A DNA stretch of 64,000 nucleotides from Mortierella alpina (lineage: Eukaryota > Mortierellomycota > Mortierellomycetes > Mortierellales > Mortierellaceae), in contig JANATF010000002.1 in the NCBI GenBank assembly GCA_029449245.1, forward strand, positions 2,418,001-2,482,000, in the 5' to 3' direction. The stretch's first letter is position 1; each line of letters opens with the position of its first letter. Below, one piece after another: positions 1 to 10,900 of this stretch. The translations under genes were made by a program, and so were the position numbers. The notes below the pieces were generated by a model. It made no database searches, was not told the DNA's origin, and worked only from the letters and a program-made list of their open reading frames with translations.

Positions 1-108
1 TTCGATGCGGGGTCCTTATCCACTATTGGGCGCCGCATTAAAGAATGATCTTGGTGAGTTTCATGAAAAGATACAAAGAGGTGGGGTCGGTTTCCGCCAA
101 GGATTCAT

Positions 109-2028
109 TCACCTACGCTTGATGCCCTTGAGCAGAATTTGGATAGCCTGACGATACCGAGCGAGTTCCTGTACACTATCCGAAAACCCATCGTCAAGTC
201 TCAAGGCAAGACTAGCTCGCTTCATGTAATTCCCTGCCAGCTCCTGAACCATTGTGTCCTCTGACACTTCCGAATATTCAGTTGAGGGAGTAACGAGGTC
301 CATCCGCTTCTTCATCACTCTGATCCACTTTCTCCTGCGGACCCAATTGCTCCCTGAGGTTGGCGCGATGGCTGACCATTGCTGGTTGGCTTCAGTGAGC
401 GACTTTGCATATTGCCATCCTTCGCTATCGACATTGGGATCCGTTTTATCGATAACCCATTCTGTTAACCAAAACCATCCCCGCTGCATGTTGTTTCTAG
501 AGGTTGAAGATCCTGAAGCGGGGATGAGCGGTAGATGAACATCATCCTTGGTGAATGGCCGCCCGTTGGGAAGGGACCAAGGCCCGCAGACGTCCTGCTG
601 TGTAAGTGCACTGGCAGAAAACTTGGGGGCCATAAGCGACAATGGAAATGACCCCGCAGCCCTTTGACTCTCATGGATTGTCGTAAGAACCGTCGTATGT
701 ATAACCAGAGGGTCATAAACTTTATCCGCAGTGTGTTCACCTAAAGGCAGTTTCATATCGAGAGTGGATGTCAGCTGAATTGTCTATAACCGTGCTCATG
801 TTGAACACAGGCCAGCAGTCTTGTACCGCTAAAGTACCTTTCCACCATTGCTTCTCGCTAGTCTGGAGAATGTCGCAAAGATATGCCTCACTGTTGGCGG
901 CGGCGACATCATAAGCCATCTCTGAAAACTTGTTTCTGAGAAGCGGATCCGCTTTGGCGTGGTTCAAAAAGTAAAGCACCATTGATATATCACCCTTAGA
1001 GGCGGCGTTGACTATTTTTGGGACAAAATCCACCGAGATGTCAGTATCGCGAAACAACTATCAAGAAACTTGAAAACATACCACTGCTACACTGCTAACA
1101 CATGCACATTGCCCATACTTAACGGGGTGTGACCCATTTTGCTCCTGGCATTGATGTCAGCTTCGCCTTTTTCGAGCAGAACCTGCGCAATACCGATGTA
1201 TCCTTTAGAGCTGGCGTTATGCAGGGCAGTCCAGCCATCCTTGTCCCTTTGATGCACATTGGCCCCTCGCTTTAAAAGAAAAGACACAACGGGGAGGCAG
1301 CCTACATAGGACGCCTTCAAGAGCGCAGTCTAGCACACAGCATGAGGAATGATGAGCAATAGTGATGATTTACAAGATATGGTCACACCATTGGAAGGCT
1401 CTCGAGGCCCATGTCCTGAAACGGAAGGGCTTTGATAACACTACGCAGCCTGGCAACAACATTTTTTTTTTACCTCGCCTTCCCGATCCGACACATCGAC
1501 TCCTGCGCCTGCTGCGTCGACCAGTATCCTTACAACATCTTCCTGTCCACGGGATGCGGCGAAATGAAGGGGGTTCATGCCAGTTGCTGAAGATATATTA
1601 TCGATAGATTCCTTGAGCTGCGGTGATTCCAGGAGGATATCCTGAACCTTCTCCGCCTCTCCATGAATACAAGCTTCAACGAGGCGAGCCCAAGCGACTT
1701 CGTCCGAGGAGCCCTCAGTTTGATCGCCGTCTGTTGCAACCGCAGTTCCTATCAAAGGGTTGTGTCCAGAGTCTGTGCTTGGAGATGATGCTGTGCCCGG
1801 TTCGTGTGTCCACGTAGCGTCCGGTTGGCTGTTGTTGTCGTGCGGGTGTCGATCTGCGTGCTGCCTGAGCTGTGCTTGTGCAGGGTTGTTAGCGCCCTCA
1901 GCAGTGGCCGAGGCTGGTAGTTTGATCGAGCCCAGGTGGGTGTCTCCGTAAAAGTCGTGGCTCTCGCCTGGCACAGGCGGGTGTACAAAGTCTGGTATCG
2001 CCCCAGGCGAGACAACGGTGGCAATCAT
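109..2028 (-). CDS. Ankyrin-repeat protein with C-terminal DysF (peroxin/dysferlin) domain
   Basis: Four exons on the minus strand, 2028-1474, 1329-1119, 1011-827 and 774-109, join in phase to give 538 aa. Residues ~1-110 are a low-complexity Ser/Thr/His lead. Ankyrin repeats follow, with MNPLHFAASRGQEDVVRIL in exon 1, TALLKASYVGCLPVVSFLL and WTALHNASSKGYIGIAQVLL in exon 2, and INAASKGDISMVLYFL in exon 3. Exon 4 carries a DysF signature: paired Trp in GWFWLTEWVID, then DSEGWQYAKSL, then a basic WVRRRKWIRVMKKR strand. In Pex24-type peroxins, TECPR1, Spo73 and Mug65, DysF domains are linked to membrane or lipid functions. Joining one to ankyrin repeats suggests a membrane-targeted adaptor (inference). 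No transmembrane segment is seen. Exon 3/4 joining uses a GTACAAG donor and is the least certain splice. Confidence 0.83.
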
Positions 2029-2770
2029 GGCACCTCGTTTTTTTTCAGGTCTCTCCTGGCTGAGTAAGAGTGGTGGTGGCGGCGGCTAAGGCTGAAGCGA
2101 CACCGAGGAAGGTACGGTTTCAATTAGAGGACATGCGCGGGACAGACTATGGAGACAAGAGATGAGAGGCTGCAAGGGGAGCATTACCTTTGGAGTAGCT
2201 CTCAGAGGGGCAGTCCAAAAGGGCGCGAGGAGTGCGTAGCGGAGTCTGAGGGCGTCTCGACGGCGGTGGAATGCAGCGAACGCGCGGGAAGAGGAGAGGC
2301 CCTTTGCAACTGCAGCCCGAGCGGATGGAGGGATGCAACGGGAGGGAGACAGAGGGACAAGGAAAGAAGAGAGTGAAGGTCAGCAAGAAGAAGAACAGAT
2401 GCAAAAACAAGAAAAGAATGAAAATAAAAGGGGGGGGAAGTGCTTGATTTCATTTGCTCGCTACTCGCATTCAAGCATGCTCAACAGCATCTCGTTTAGT
2501 GCACGTGATGCGGATCACGTTTTTTTTTGCCTGCTTGCTTGTATTTTGTATTCTGGCCACACACACTCATTCCATCAGCCCTTCTTCGCTTTCGCCGCCC
2601 TTTGCGCTTGCCACCCGACTGCTGCTCCACTCCCATCCCCCAGGCTGTCATGTCATCGCCCTGAGGACCACCCACCAGAGACCCACTTTCTTGAAGCACA
2701 GCGGACATATCCAGCGGACCATTCAGGATCACGCCCACTTCATCCACAAAAAACGCGCAACAGACTCGGC
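2029..2770. promoter_or_regulatory. Divergent intergenic region, ankyrin-DysF gene / DBF4
   Basis: This 742-bp region separates two divergently transcribed genes. It is purine-rich near 2330-2440 and pyrimidine-rich near 2560-2650, as expected of a promoter plus leader. A CACGTG E-box lies at 2502-2507 and a half-related ATCACGT at 2514-2520, with a T-run directly after. The frame upstream of the DBF4 ATG stays open back to 2333, but that peptide is low-complexity and I treat it as leader sequence. Confidence 0.45.
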
Positions 2771-5700
2771 ATGGCAGATCGCGCGTCCAACACGGCTTCC
2801 ATGCGGGTGCCGCTGCAGGAGAACCACAGTCAGAACATTAACATCCATCGGCGCCAGAGCCTTTCCAACATCACCAACCATAACGTTTTCAGCAAGCTCG
2901 CGTCCGACGCCAATGTGATAAAGCCAACGTTTGTAGCACCGTTTGCTCGGAGAGGTCCCTCCATGAACGCCATTGTTGCCGAAGACAGAGATATCTCGCG
3001 TCCCAGGATCGCACTGCAGCAGAAGCCCCTCAACTCCAACACTGCAAACATCAGAGCCCTTCAGCCTCCTTCCAACAACAATGCCTACAAACCCAAGCAG
3101 ACAGCCCCAGTGCCGTCGCCCTTGCCTTTGGCATCAAAACACCACTCGACGTTATCGTATCCGGCCCGAGATACAAAATTCACTCAGGCACAGCACTATC
3201 CCAATGCCCATTATGGACTCAAGAATACCGCTCCATCGTATCCTGCTCGGAGTGACACTGTTGTCCAAAGTCAGCCTTCTTACTCGCAACACAACGGCAA
3301 GCACTCGGTTCCGTCGCATCCTATCAAGACTGACATCCCACCCCAAGCACAGGCGCCTGAAACTCATATCAAAGACGACACCGCCGCCGCCCAGGATCCG
3401 CTGCAGTTCCAGGCTTCAGCTCCCGAATATGGCTCCAAGGAATGGATCGATGGTCTCGTTCAAATTCTGCCTCGGTGCAAATTCTACTTTGACTGTGTCG
3501 ATCAGGCTATGTCTGCAAGGCTAACCAAGGCTCTGCATCACTATCACGCTGTAAGAATGAAAGAGATCGCGAAAGGCAAAAGAGACTCGTCCGTTGCCTA
3601 TTAGAGGATAACTTGTCGTTCTCTAGCATTTTTTCCTCTGACCCAGTATCCCTCTACTCTGTACACGATTAGCATGTTACTACGTTCTTCTCGCTTGATG
3701 TGACCCACATCGTCACTACCAACTATATACCCAGGTCAAAGACCCCTAGTCAACAGCAAACCCCGCTACAGCGCCAGACCCCCACCACCCCGATGCCGTC
3801 CCCTCTAATGCCTGGAAAGTTGCCCATGAAGCCCCCAACGCTGCCACCCAATCCAAATACAGAGTCCAACATTCTCGTCAAGGCCCTCAGCCACGGGATC
3901 AAAATATGGAGTCTTGAACGGATGGTGAGGCTCCTCAATCCACTGGTGGGGGGCAGGATCGCCAAAACCGGCCAACAGCTCGAGAATCGAAACTTGCAGG
4001 ACTTTCTTCAGCACGAAAAGGTCTATGGACTTACCACAACCCAGAATGACGACTCGCCGCGAGCAGAGTACCACGTTCTCAAGGATCACTACGTTATCGT
4101 CGAGGATGCATCGGGCCATTACCGGACCATACTTGCAACAGAGTTTCCAAACGAGGCACCCAAGTATGGGGGCGCCCCGTGGCCGAGGTTGTATGTACAG
4201 CCGCACTCCAACAGAAGTCCGTTCGTGTTTGCTCATGACCGCTCAAAGCGCACCAAAAAACCAGACGAGACTGTCAACAAGGATAAGGATGAGACTACCA
4301 AGGATGCAGAGGAGGGTCAGAAGGACCAAGAGATCCCAGCAGAATCGAACCCAACAGCTTGCGATCCTCGAATGATGCCCTCTGTGCCAGCCTCGGGAAT
4401 CATCAATTCTGTCACCTCAAATGCGATTTCGACGACCTCGGCCATGGGCAAACCGGTCGCCGTTCAGGGTTTGCAAAGTACACTTGATCAGCTCGGAAAG
4501 CGGGTCCTGAACGCCACCAAGGGTGAGGCGGGTGTCGTCCCACCAGTGGTGAAGACATCTGAATTTGTGCATCCAGGGAGCATAGTGAGAGCCAACAGGA
4601 CGACGACGACAGATACAGATTCGAATTCTCTGAAAAAGCAACCTTTGGCAGCCGTCGATCTGAACACGGTCGATTCTGAGCAGTCTAAGTTACCACCCCC
4701 GAAGCCTGTACAGGACGAGCCGTCTGCCACGCCCTTGGATGCGCAGCCACCAAAGGAGAAGCCAGCTGAGGAGAATGCGACACGGGCTGCTGCACCAAAG
4801 GACTACCGTAACAAAGGATATTGCGAAAACTGTCGGCAGCTCTATGACGATTTCAATGCAGTATGTGCTGACGTTGGCGTCTTCATCTTTGTTCGGTATT
4901 GGCTTTTCAGAACCGACATTAGCTAATATGATCTGATATTGTACCTTCTTTTTCGACGGAACAGCATACCGCCACACCCGAGCATCGACGATATGCCCAT
5001 GACTCTTCCAAGTTTGCACATTTGGACAAGCTACTGATGGCATTGCAACGGAAGCCAAAGACAATACCCGTTCACACAGATGCACAAGCAAAGGAACAGG
5101 AGCAGGCGTCTGGCGAGGATTGTTCACCCTCAATGGTGGGCAACAACCCAGCACTCCTCGTAGTGAAAGAACAACATGCTGAGCCGACTCTGAATGCTGT
5201 TCAGAATACCTCGGCACCAATTGCGCCCCATTCCGAGATTCATAATCGCAGTGAACGCTATTCCAGGTCAGCATTACCAGCAATTGCTCAGGGCACGCCA
5301 CAGCAGAGCATTGAAACCGTTAGAACAGAGGTCAGGAAAAAGATGGTGGAACCAAGCCCGGAAACAACTGATATTCAACGTGTAGCACAAGGCGACACGA
5401 TGGCTGCCAAGGAGCCTGTAGAGGAACAATGCAACGAAGACCAAGTTAAAGATGCCGATGATTTCGACGACCAGCTCTCGTCTGAGATGTCGCGACTTGA
5501 TGTCACAGAGGCGGATGACCAGGACGCCGCAGATGCCGAGAATGATGATCGTCTCATTCAAATGCCTTCCGCTCCGTGCACAGCTGATGATGCACCTGAA
5601 GCTACCAGGATGACCATGGATTCATCTGTATCCGACAGGTACCATAGGCTACGAGTGAAGCCAGCATTTCATGATCGACTGCGGCTGCCATATTCAGACA

Positions 5701-7211
5701 TGGGAGCGACCTCCGAGAGCCAGTGCGTGAGTCAGACCGACACAGATGCCACTCAGCCGGATGAGCGGTTCCTGGAATGCTCTGGGATCATTTCTATACA
5801 TACCTCTCAGGTCACTGACCCTGTACCTCAGATTGAGCTCGCCATCAGTCTAACCGATGGGCCAGAGGCGTCAGAGGATCTCGCAGCGGATGATTTCAAG
5901 CTTGACGAGATGAACGAGTCGGACAAGGAGGGAGCAGACGATGCGGTGGCTCTGTTAAAGTCTCCGAGCGCAGGACGCGGTGCGTTTGCGAAAGCGCAAG
6001 GAGCCATTCTTCGGCAAGCAATGGGACTACCTCTTGAGCAGGCCACTTCTGGCGGCCAAGATCCAGTGATGCCGCTGGAACGAGGGGTGACGAGCGGATT
6101 GTTCAAGGGAGCCTTGAAGCGCAAGCTGGAGAACGTTCTTGCGGAAGAACGCGGCTATGATTGGTCGTCGCAGGTTACTTCATTCGGACACCCTCAGGCA
6201 CCTGGAACGCCACGGCTACAACAGCATGCGACGAGGCCGATCGTGTACGACGATAATCTACGGTCACGGTTGTTGCAACAGTCTACGACACCTCAGCGCC
6301 CCTTGTCCTGGCCGAACCAACGCCAGTTCTCGACATTGCCTTTGCCGCCAGCACCACCGTCGTTCTCGTCACCAAAGCAGGCTAGCCATCAGCGGCGCTC
6401 TCAACAGCAATCGCCCGGATACCATCATCATCAGCGCCATGTTGGGACCGACGACACCAGCGACACCATACCCATGCCGTCGTTTGCCGGCTCTGAGGCG
6501 GAAGGTTCGGCCCTGGAACGCTATGATGCGGAAGTGCGCTCTGCGGGTAGCAGTGGTGGGTACCCTACCACGCCTCTAGCTGCGCATCGAGCAACCTACA
6601 ATCATCAGCAACAACAACAGCACCACCACCACCACCAACGGAGTTACTCCAACCACCACAGTATTCCTCAGGTGCTACACTCCAACCCTCCATATCACTC
6701 TTCACCGCCTGTGCCTCGTTATGCTCCTCCTCAGGCACATGCTCAACAGTCGCGGAGGGGCGTGGAGATCACAGTCAACGACCGAGTGTCGACGCATTCC
6801 CCTCGATCAGCAGTACTACTGACCAGCCCAACCTCCCCGCTCTCGTATCACCACTTCGAAATGCAACAAGAACAACGCCAGCACTCTCAAGCAACAGCGA
6901 CAGCCACAATGGCCACCACACCCACAGCACACCACCCGCGCTCGCAATCGCCGACGGATTCAACCTACTCGGGTTCCGGGTCCGGTTACTCGTCATCACC
7001 TTCGCGTTCCCCGAGTCAGCGGAGCAAAATCTATCGGATGCAAAAGATCCCGACCATGTCCCATGCAGAACAGGAGCGAGAACGGTGTTATCACCATTAT
7101 AGGGGAAATAGGCTCCCGGAATCTGCTGGGCAGAAGAAGGTCAAGAGCAGCTCAGGATTGGAGGACGAGTTTGAGGAGTATGGCGAAGGATGTATGGTGT
7201 ACATCGAGTAA
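2771..7211 (+). CDS. DBF4: DBF4/Dfp1-type regulatory subunit of Cdc7 (DDK) kinase
   Basis: Three exons, 2771-3550, 3673-4860 and 4965-7211, give 1403 aa. Dbf4 binds and activates Cdc7, which phosphorylates MCM helicase to fire replication origins. All three Dbf4 motifs are present. Motif N (BRCT-like, ~222-285) has WIDGLVQILPRCKFYFDCV and, across the first splice, FFSLDVTHIVTTNYIP. Motif M (~388-442) has EYHVLKDHYVIVEDASGHYR and APWPRLY. Motif C (~641-673) is a CCHH zinc finger, GYCENCRQLYDD then HTATPEH, split exactly by intron 2. The C-terminal ~730 residues are acidic, then Ser/Pro/His/Gln-rich with a poly-His/Gln run near 6610-6650, and I see no domain there. The protein is about twice the usual yeast Dbf4 length. 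Start chosen at the ATG before MADRASNTASMRVPL, because the open frame upstream is low-complexity. Confidence 0.93.
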
Positions 7212-7298
7212 AATAATAGAAGCAAGAGACTTTTTGCATAAAAAAATGGCAAACACCACAAAAGACCATGTTTCCGATTGTTCTCTCCTGCCTTAGAC

Positions 7299-7458
7299 TG
7301 TGCAGCTGGTACGGAGAACAACGCAAAAGAAGCCCCGTGCACATATCTGATTTGAATCCCGCAATGAGCCGCGGAACGATCCAGGGGTATATCTTCAGAG
7401 CTGGGACGATTAAAGTTTGCACAGGGCTTGCGTTTTGCACACACCATTTGCCGAAGAT
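7299..7458 (+). repeat. Direct repeat copy R1, left flank of the NACHT-HEAT block
   Basis: A ~160-bp sequence that recurs in the same orientation at 15211-15363. Both copies begin TGTGCAG, share GCAAAAGAA, ACA-ATCTGATTTGA and CCCGCAATG, and end with an almost identical ~46-bp stretch from TAAAGTTTGCACAGGGCTT to ACACCATTTGCCGAAGAT. R1 lies 88 bp after the DBF4 stop and about 490 bp before the first ATG of the NACHT gene. No terminal inverted repeats or target-site duplication were found by eye. Confidence 0.85.
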
Positions 7459-7950
7459 TCGATGATTGGCGTCCTTTTTATCAGGGAACGATATCACTCT
7501 GCTTCTTCTTCAATTGCCCTCATTCCAAACGCACCAGCAACTCGATCAACTCTTGTCCCTCTTGCCTCTCGCTTTTGTGTGTAAGTAGCCTGATATTGAG
7601 CCGTTCATTGTACGTAGCAGTGTGGACGAAGTAATTGACACGAGGCTGTGCTCTCCCACAATCCAGCAACTCCTGCTAGCCAACAGCGCAGACGACTGCA
7701 CTTATCTTATCCCTCACCTCGCGAAAAGGTTTTTACGAGTCTACCATGAATTGTAAGGAGGATTTTTTTCTTTATGACTTCACAAGGAATGACGGCCCAT
7801 GAGGGCATAGGGCAGTGTACTCAAGCTCTCTCTGCTCTACGATTAAATAGCATCGAGTTCAGCTCACAAAGAGTCTGGCACGCCCACCTCTGGCAGAGTC
7901 TTCAGTGTCACTGACCGTCAGCGTAAGTAACATTGCTTTTCGCTAGTAAT
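7459..7950 (+). promoter_or_regulatory. Upstream region of the NACHT-HEAT gene
   Basis: This ~490-bp stretch has no convincing ORF. It holds a strong-looking splice donor GTAAGT at 7923 and several possible acceptors before 8012, the last preceded by a CTAAC branch-like site at 7981. The receptor gene may therefore have an upstream leader exon. I could not find an upstream ATG exon that joins in frame. Confidence 0.35.
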
Positions 7951-10900
7951 ATGATCTTTTTGGTTGACAAGAATAGACGGCTAACAACTTGTGTGGCATT
8001 CCGTTGTAAAGTGCAGCAAGGTTTAGACGCGATCAAGAAGGGCGATGAATATCGAGACCGAGGAGATTTCGACAAGGCAAAAGCAAAGTATGAGAAGGCT
8101 GCCAAGTTTTACCCCAGCGAGGCTCACGATCGGCTGGCAATTTTACCCCTCTGCAAGGCATCCATGGAGGGCGATGATCCTGACCGATTCATTCCAGTTG
8201 GATGGCGTGCGCGCGCCCACAACGCGAAGGAAACGTTGAAACAAGTGTGGAAGCATCCATCTCCCGCCCCACCTAAACAGCAATCCTTCTTCCCAAGACC
8301 CGCTTTGTCCACTCAGTCCACTGTTGCTTCTCTCTCGATCTCCGACTCCGAATCCGCCTTCATGTCGATATCCACTTGCACGACTACATCCACCTCAACC
8401 AGCCCATCCACGTTGGGTGTTCCTTCGACTTTGGCGTCCGAGCCTGCTGTCATTGATTTTGGCACAGTATCAGATGTTCGTTCCCTGACCGCCGCCTACA
8501 AGACTGCGAACGAGGGAACGCGCGCTCTCATCGAACAAAAGATCTACGACATCATCAGGGAGTTCGGACAACGTCAAGTGACGTTTGACACTGTGCAGGA
8601 GCTGGTGGTCCTGGCCAACATCCAAGATCGGGGTATATTCCTACACATCGTCACAGAGATTCTCCGTGTGCTGAGAGATATGCCTCTCCTATCCGATATC
8701 GCGCTTCAAGGGCTAGCAGTTATCTTGGACTTGTTTCCAGACGACATTGATATGGGTTCAATGCAAGGCGCCTTCGTGGAGATGCTATCATCGCTCCAAA
8801 AGCGTCTGCGTGGCATTCGTACTGTCAACAATGATCTTCAACTGGTGCCTTTGCTGTCTGCTCTCAATGCACTCCTCGACGCCATGGTGCGCAGAAGAGT
8901 ATCTGGGCTCGACCGTGAGGCAGTCTACAATGACCTCAGAACCCTGTTGACAGGTTTAACCTCACATTCAAACGTGATGGTATGCTTCCAAGCACTTTAT
9001 GCCAAGCAAGCCCTTGTCATCATTGGCAACGACGAGTCACTCCCGATGAGTGTATTCCGCCGTGGGAAACTGGCATTCGTGCTAGCCGGTAATATCTCAA
9101 GTATGGCAACCACGTTCGATTTGGCCAGCGCAGAATCGGCGTACCAAAACATCAAGGAGATATTCGACTTCTCCCTTCAGGATCGCTGGTACCAGGGGTT
9201 GATCTATGTCGATTATCTTGTAGGACAGTGTAGCTGGTGTCTTCTTGAAGACTTTGTGCTTCACAGCAAGTTCCAGGCTGATGTCTGCTTTCTGCTTGGA
9301 GTAGTGCTGCGGCTCGAACAGATTGCAGTTGTGCAAATGGATGTCGCGGTTAGGGATGGTGCCATCAAGCTTCTCTCAGCCTTGAGTGAGAACTCTATTC
9401 CACTGGTGCCTGAGATGGTGCAGAATACTATTCGGCGTCTAAAGACACTGAAAAGCCCTGCAGGTGGCACAAAGGACGACGTGGCCACCCTAAAGACATA
9501 CGAGGCTGATCTGCGACCAGTCTGGGACCCCGCCTGGCTTGGTACCCCAAAAGGGATTTTGTTCAACGCCGTTCAGAGTAGAGATCGTCGTGATGTGACA
9601 ATGGATGCTATACCTGCGACACTTGACACCATCCTGCAGGCTGTAGTGATCCCCTCGCCAAGTCTCAAAGACGTTCATACTGCTCTCAAGGCTTACTACA
9701 AAAAGGACCTCGTCATCCTAAGAGTTTCAGGAGATGTACTGCCGTTGGAGACATGCTTTGTCAATCTTGCCATTGTCGAGGCTCCTGCCCAGCGAGAGAA
9801 GGACAAGACAGATCTCAAGGAGAAGGCGGCCGTCTTTCATCGAATCCCGAGTTCCGAGGCGGTAGAACAAGTCGATATGCAAAAGCCTATCCCTCTGGAG
9901 GAACTTTTCAACAAACGCAAGCTACGCGATGGAAAGGAAGACATTCCTAAAATTATCTTGGTACAAGGACGAGCAGGAGTCGGCAAGACAACACTGTGCA
10001 AAAAGCTGGTACATGCACATCAGACTGGACTGTGGGGAGACCGCTTCGACACCGTACTGTGGCTTCCGTTGCGTCAAATCAGAGCATTCAAGTCCCGTAC
10101 TCTAGAAGGCCTTTTCCGAGAGAAGTTCTTCACGCAAGGCCTCGATCAAGAAGATGGTGCGCTGGCCCGCGAACTTGCGGTTTCCGCTCAGCGAGGCAGA
10201 GTACTTTTCATCTTGGACGGTCTGGACGAGATTGCAAAAGACACACGGGGCGATGATGGCGTTGCCTTGAAGACTTTCCTAGAGACCCTTTTTGCACAAC
10301 AACACGTCGTCATCACTTCAAGACCATCAGGCGTGGACAGGTCGTTACTACCGACAATAGATTTGGAGCTCGAGACCATTGGGTTTAGCCAGCAGAATGT
10401 CTCCGACTTCCTGACAAAGGTACTAGAGCCTGAGGCGATGAAGACAGTTCGGGATTTCATTCAACGAAAGCCATTGATGCAAGGACTTGTCAACATCCCT
10501 GTGCAACTCGACGTGATCTGCTTCAGCTGGGATTCGCTTCCAACTGACGGTCCAGCAATCACTATGACAGGACTGTATCAACTCATGGTTCGCAAACTAT
10601 GGTGCAAGGATGCATTGCGGCTAAGAAAATCAGCTAGAGGAGAGACACTGACACAGGAAGATATCAGCCAGCTAGAGCCTCAAGAAATCGACGAGCTAAT
10701 GGCGACTGAGCTGCAACATCTTGGATATCTCGCCTTCAAAGGGCTAACGAACGATCACCAGATCGAGTTTGATGAGAATGCCCTACGCTGTGCGTTTCGG
10801 GATCTCGAAAAGTACCGCACAACAGTCAGTGATCGCCATTTACCACCTCAGCTGCTCGAGATGATGAAGCAGACGTCGTTTCTGCACACAGCGGATGCGG

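Noticed and set aside
2333-2770. In-frame N-terminal extension of DBF4
   Set aside because: Encodes Gln/Glu/Lys-rich and then hydrophobic peptide read from purine and pyrimidine tracts; the ATG at 2771 gives a plausible Dbf4 start.
7951-8011. Upstream coding exon for the NACHT gene using donor 7923
   Set aside because: The donor is strong, but joining to the acceptor at 8011 gives a frame with a stop and no ATG upstream. I left the start open rather than invent an exon.
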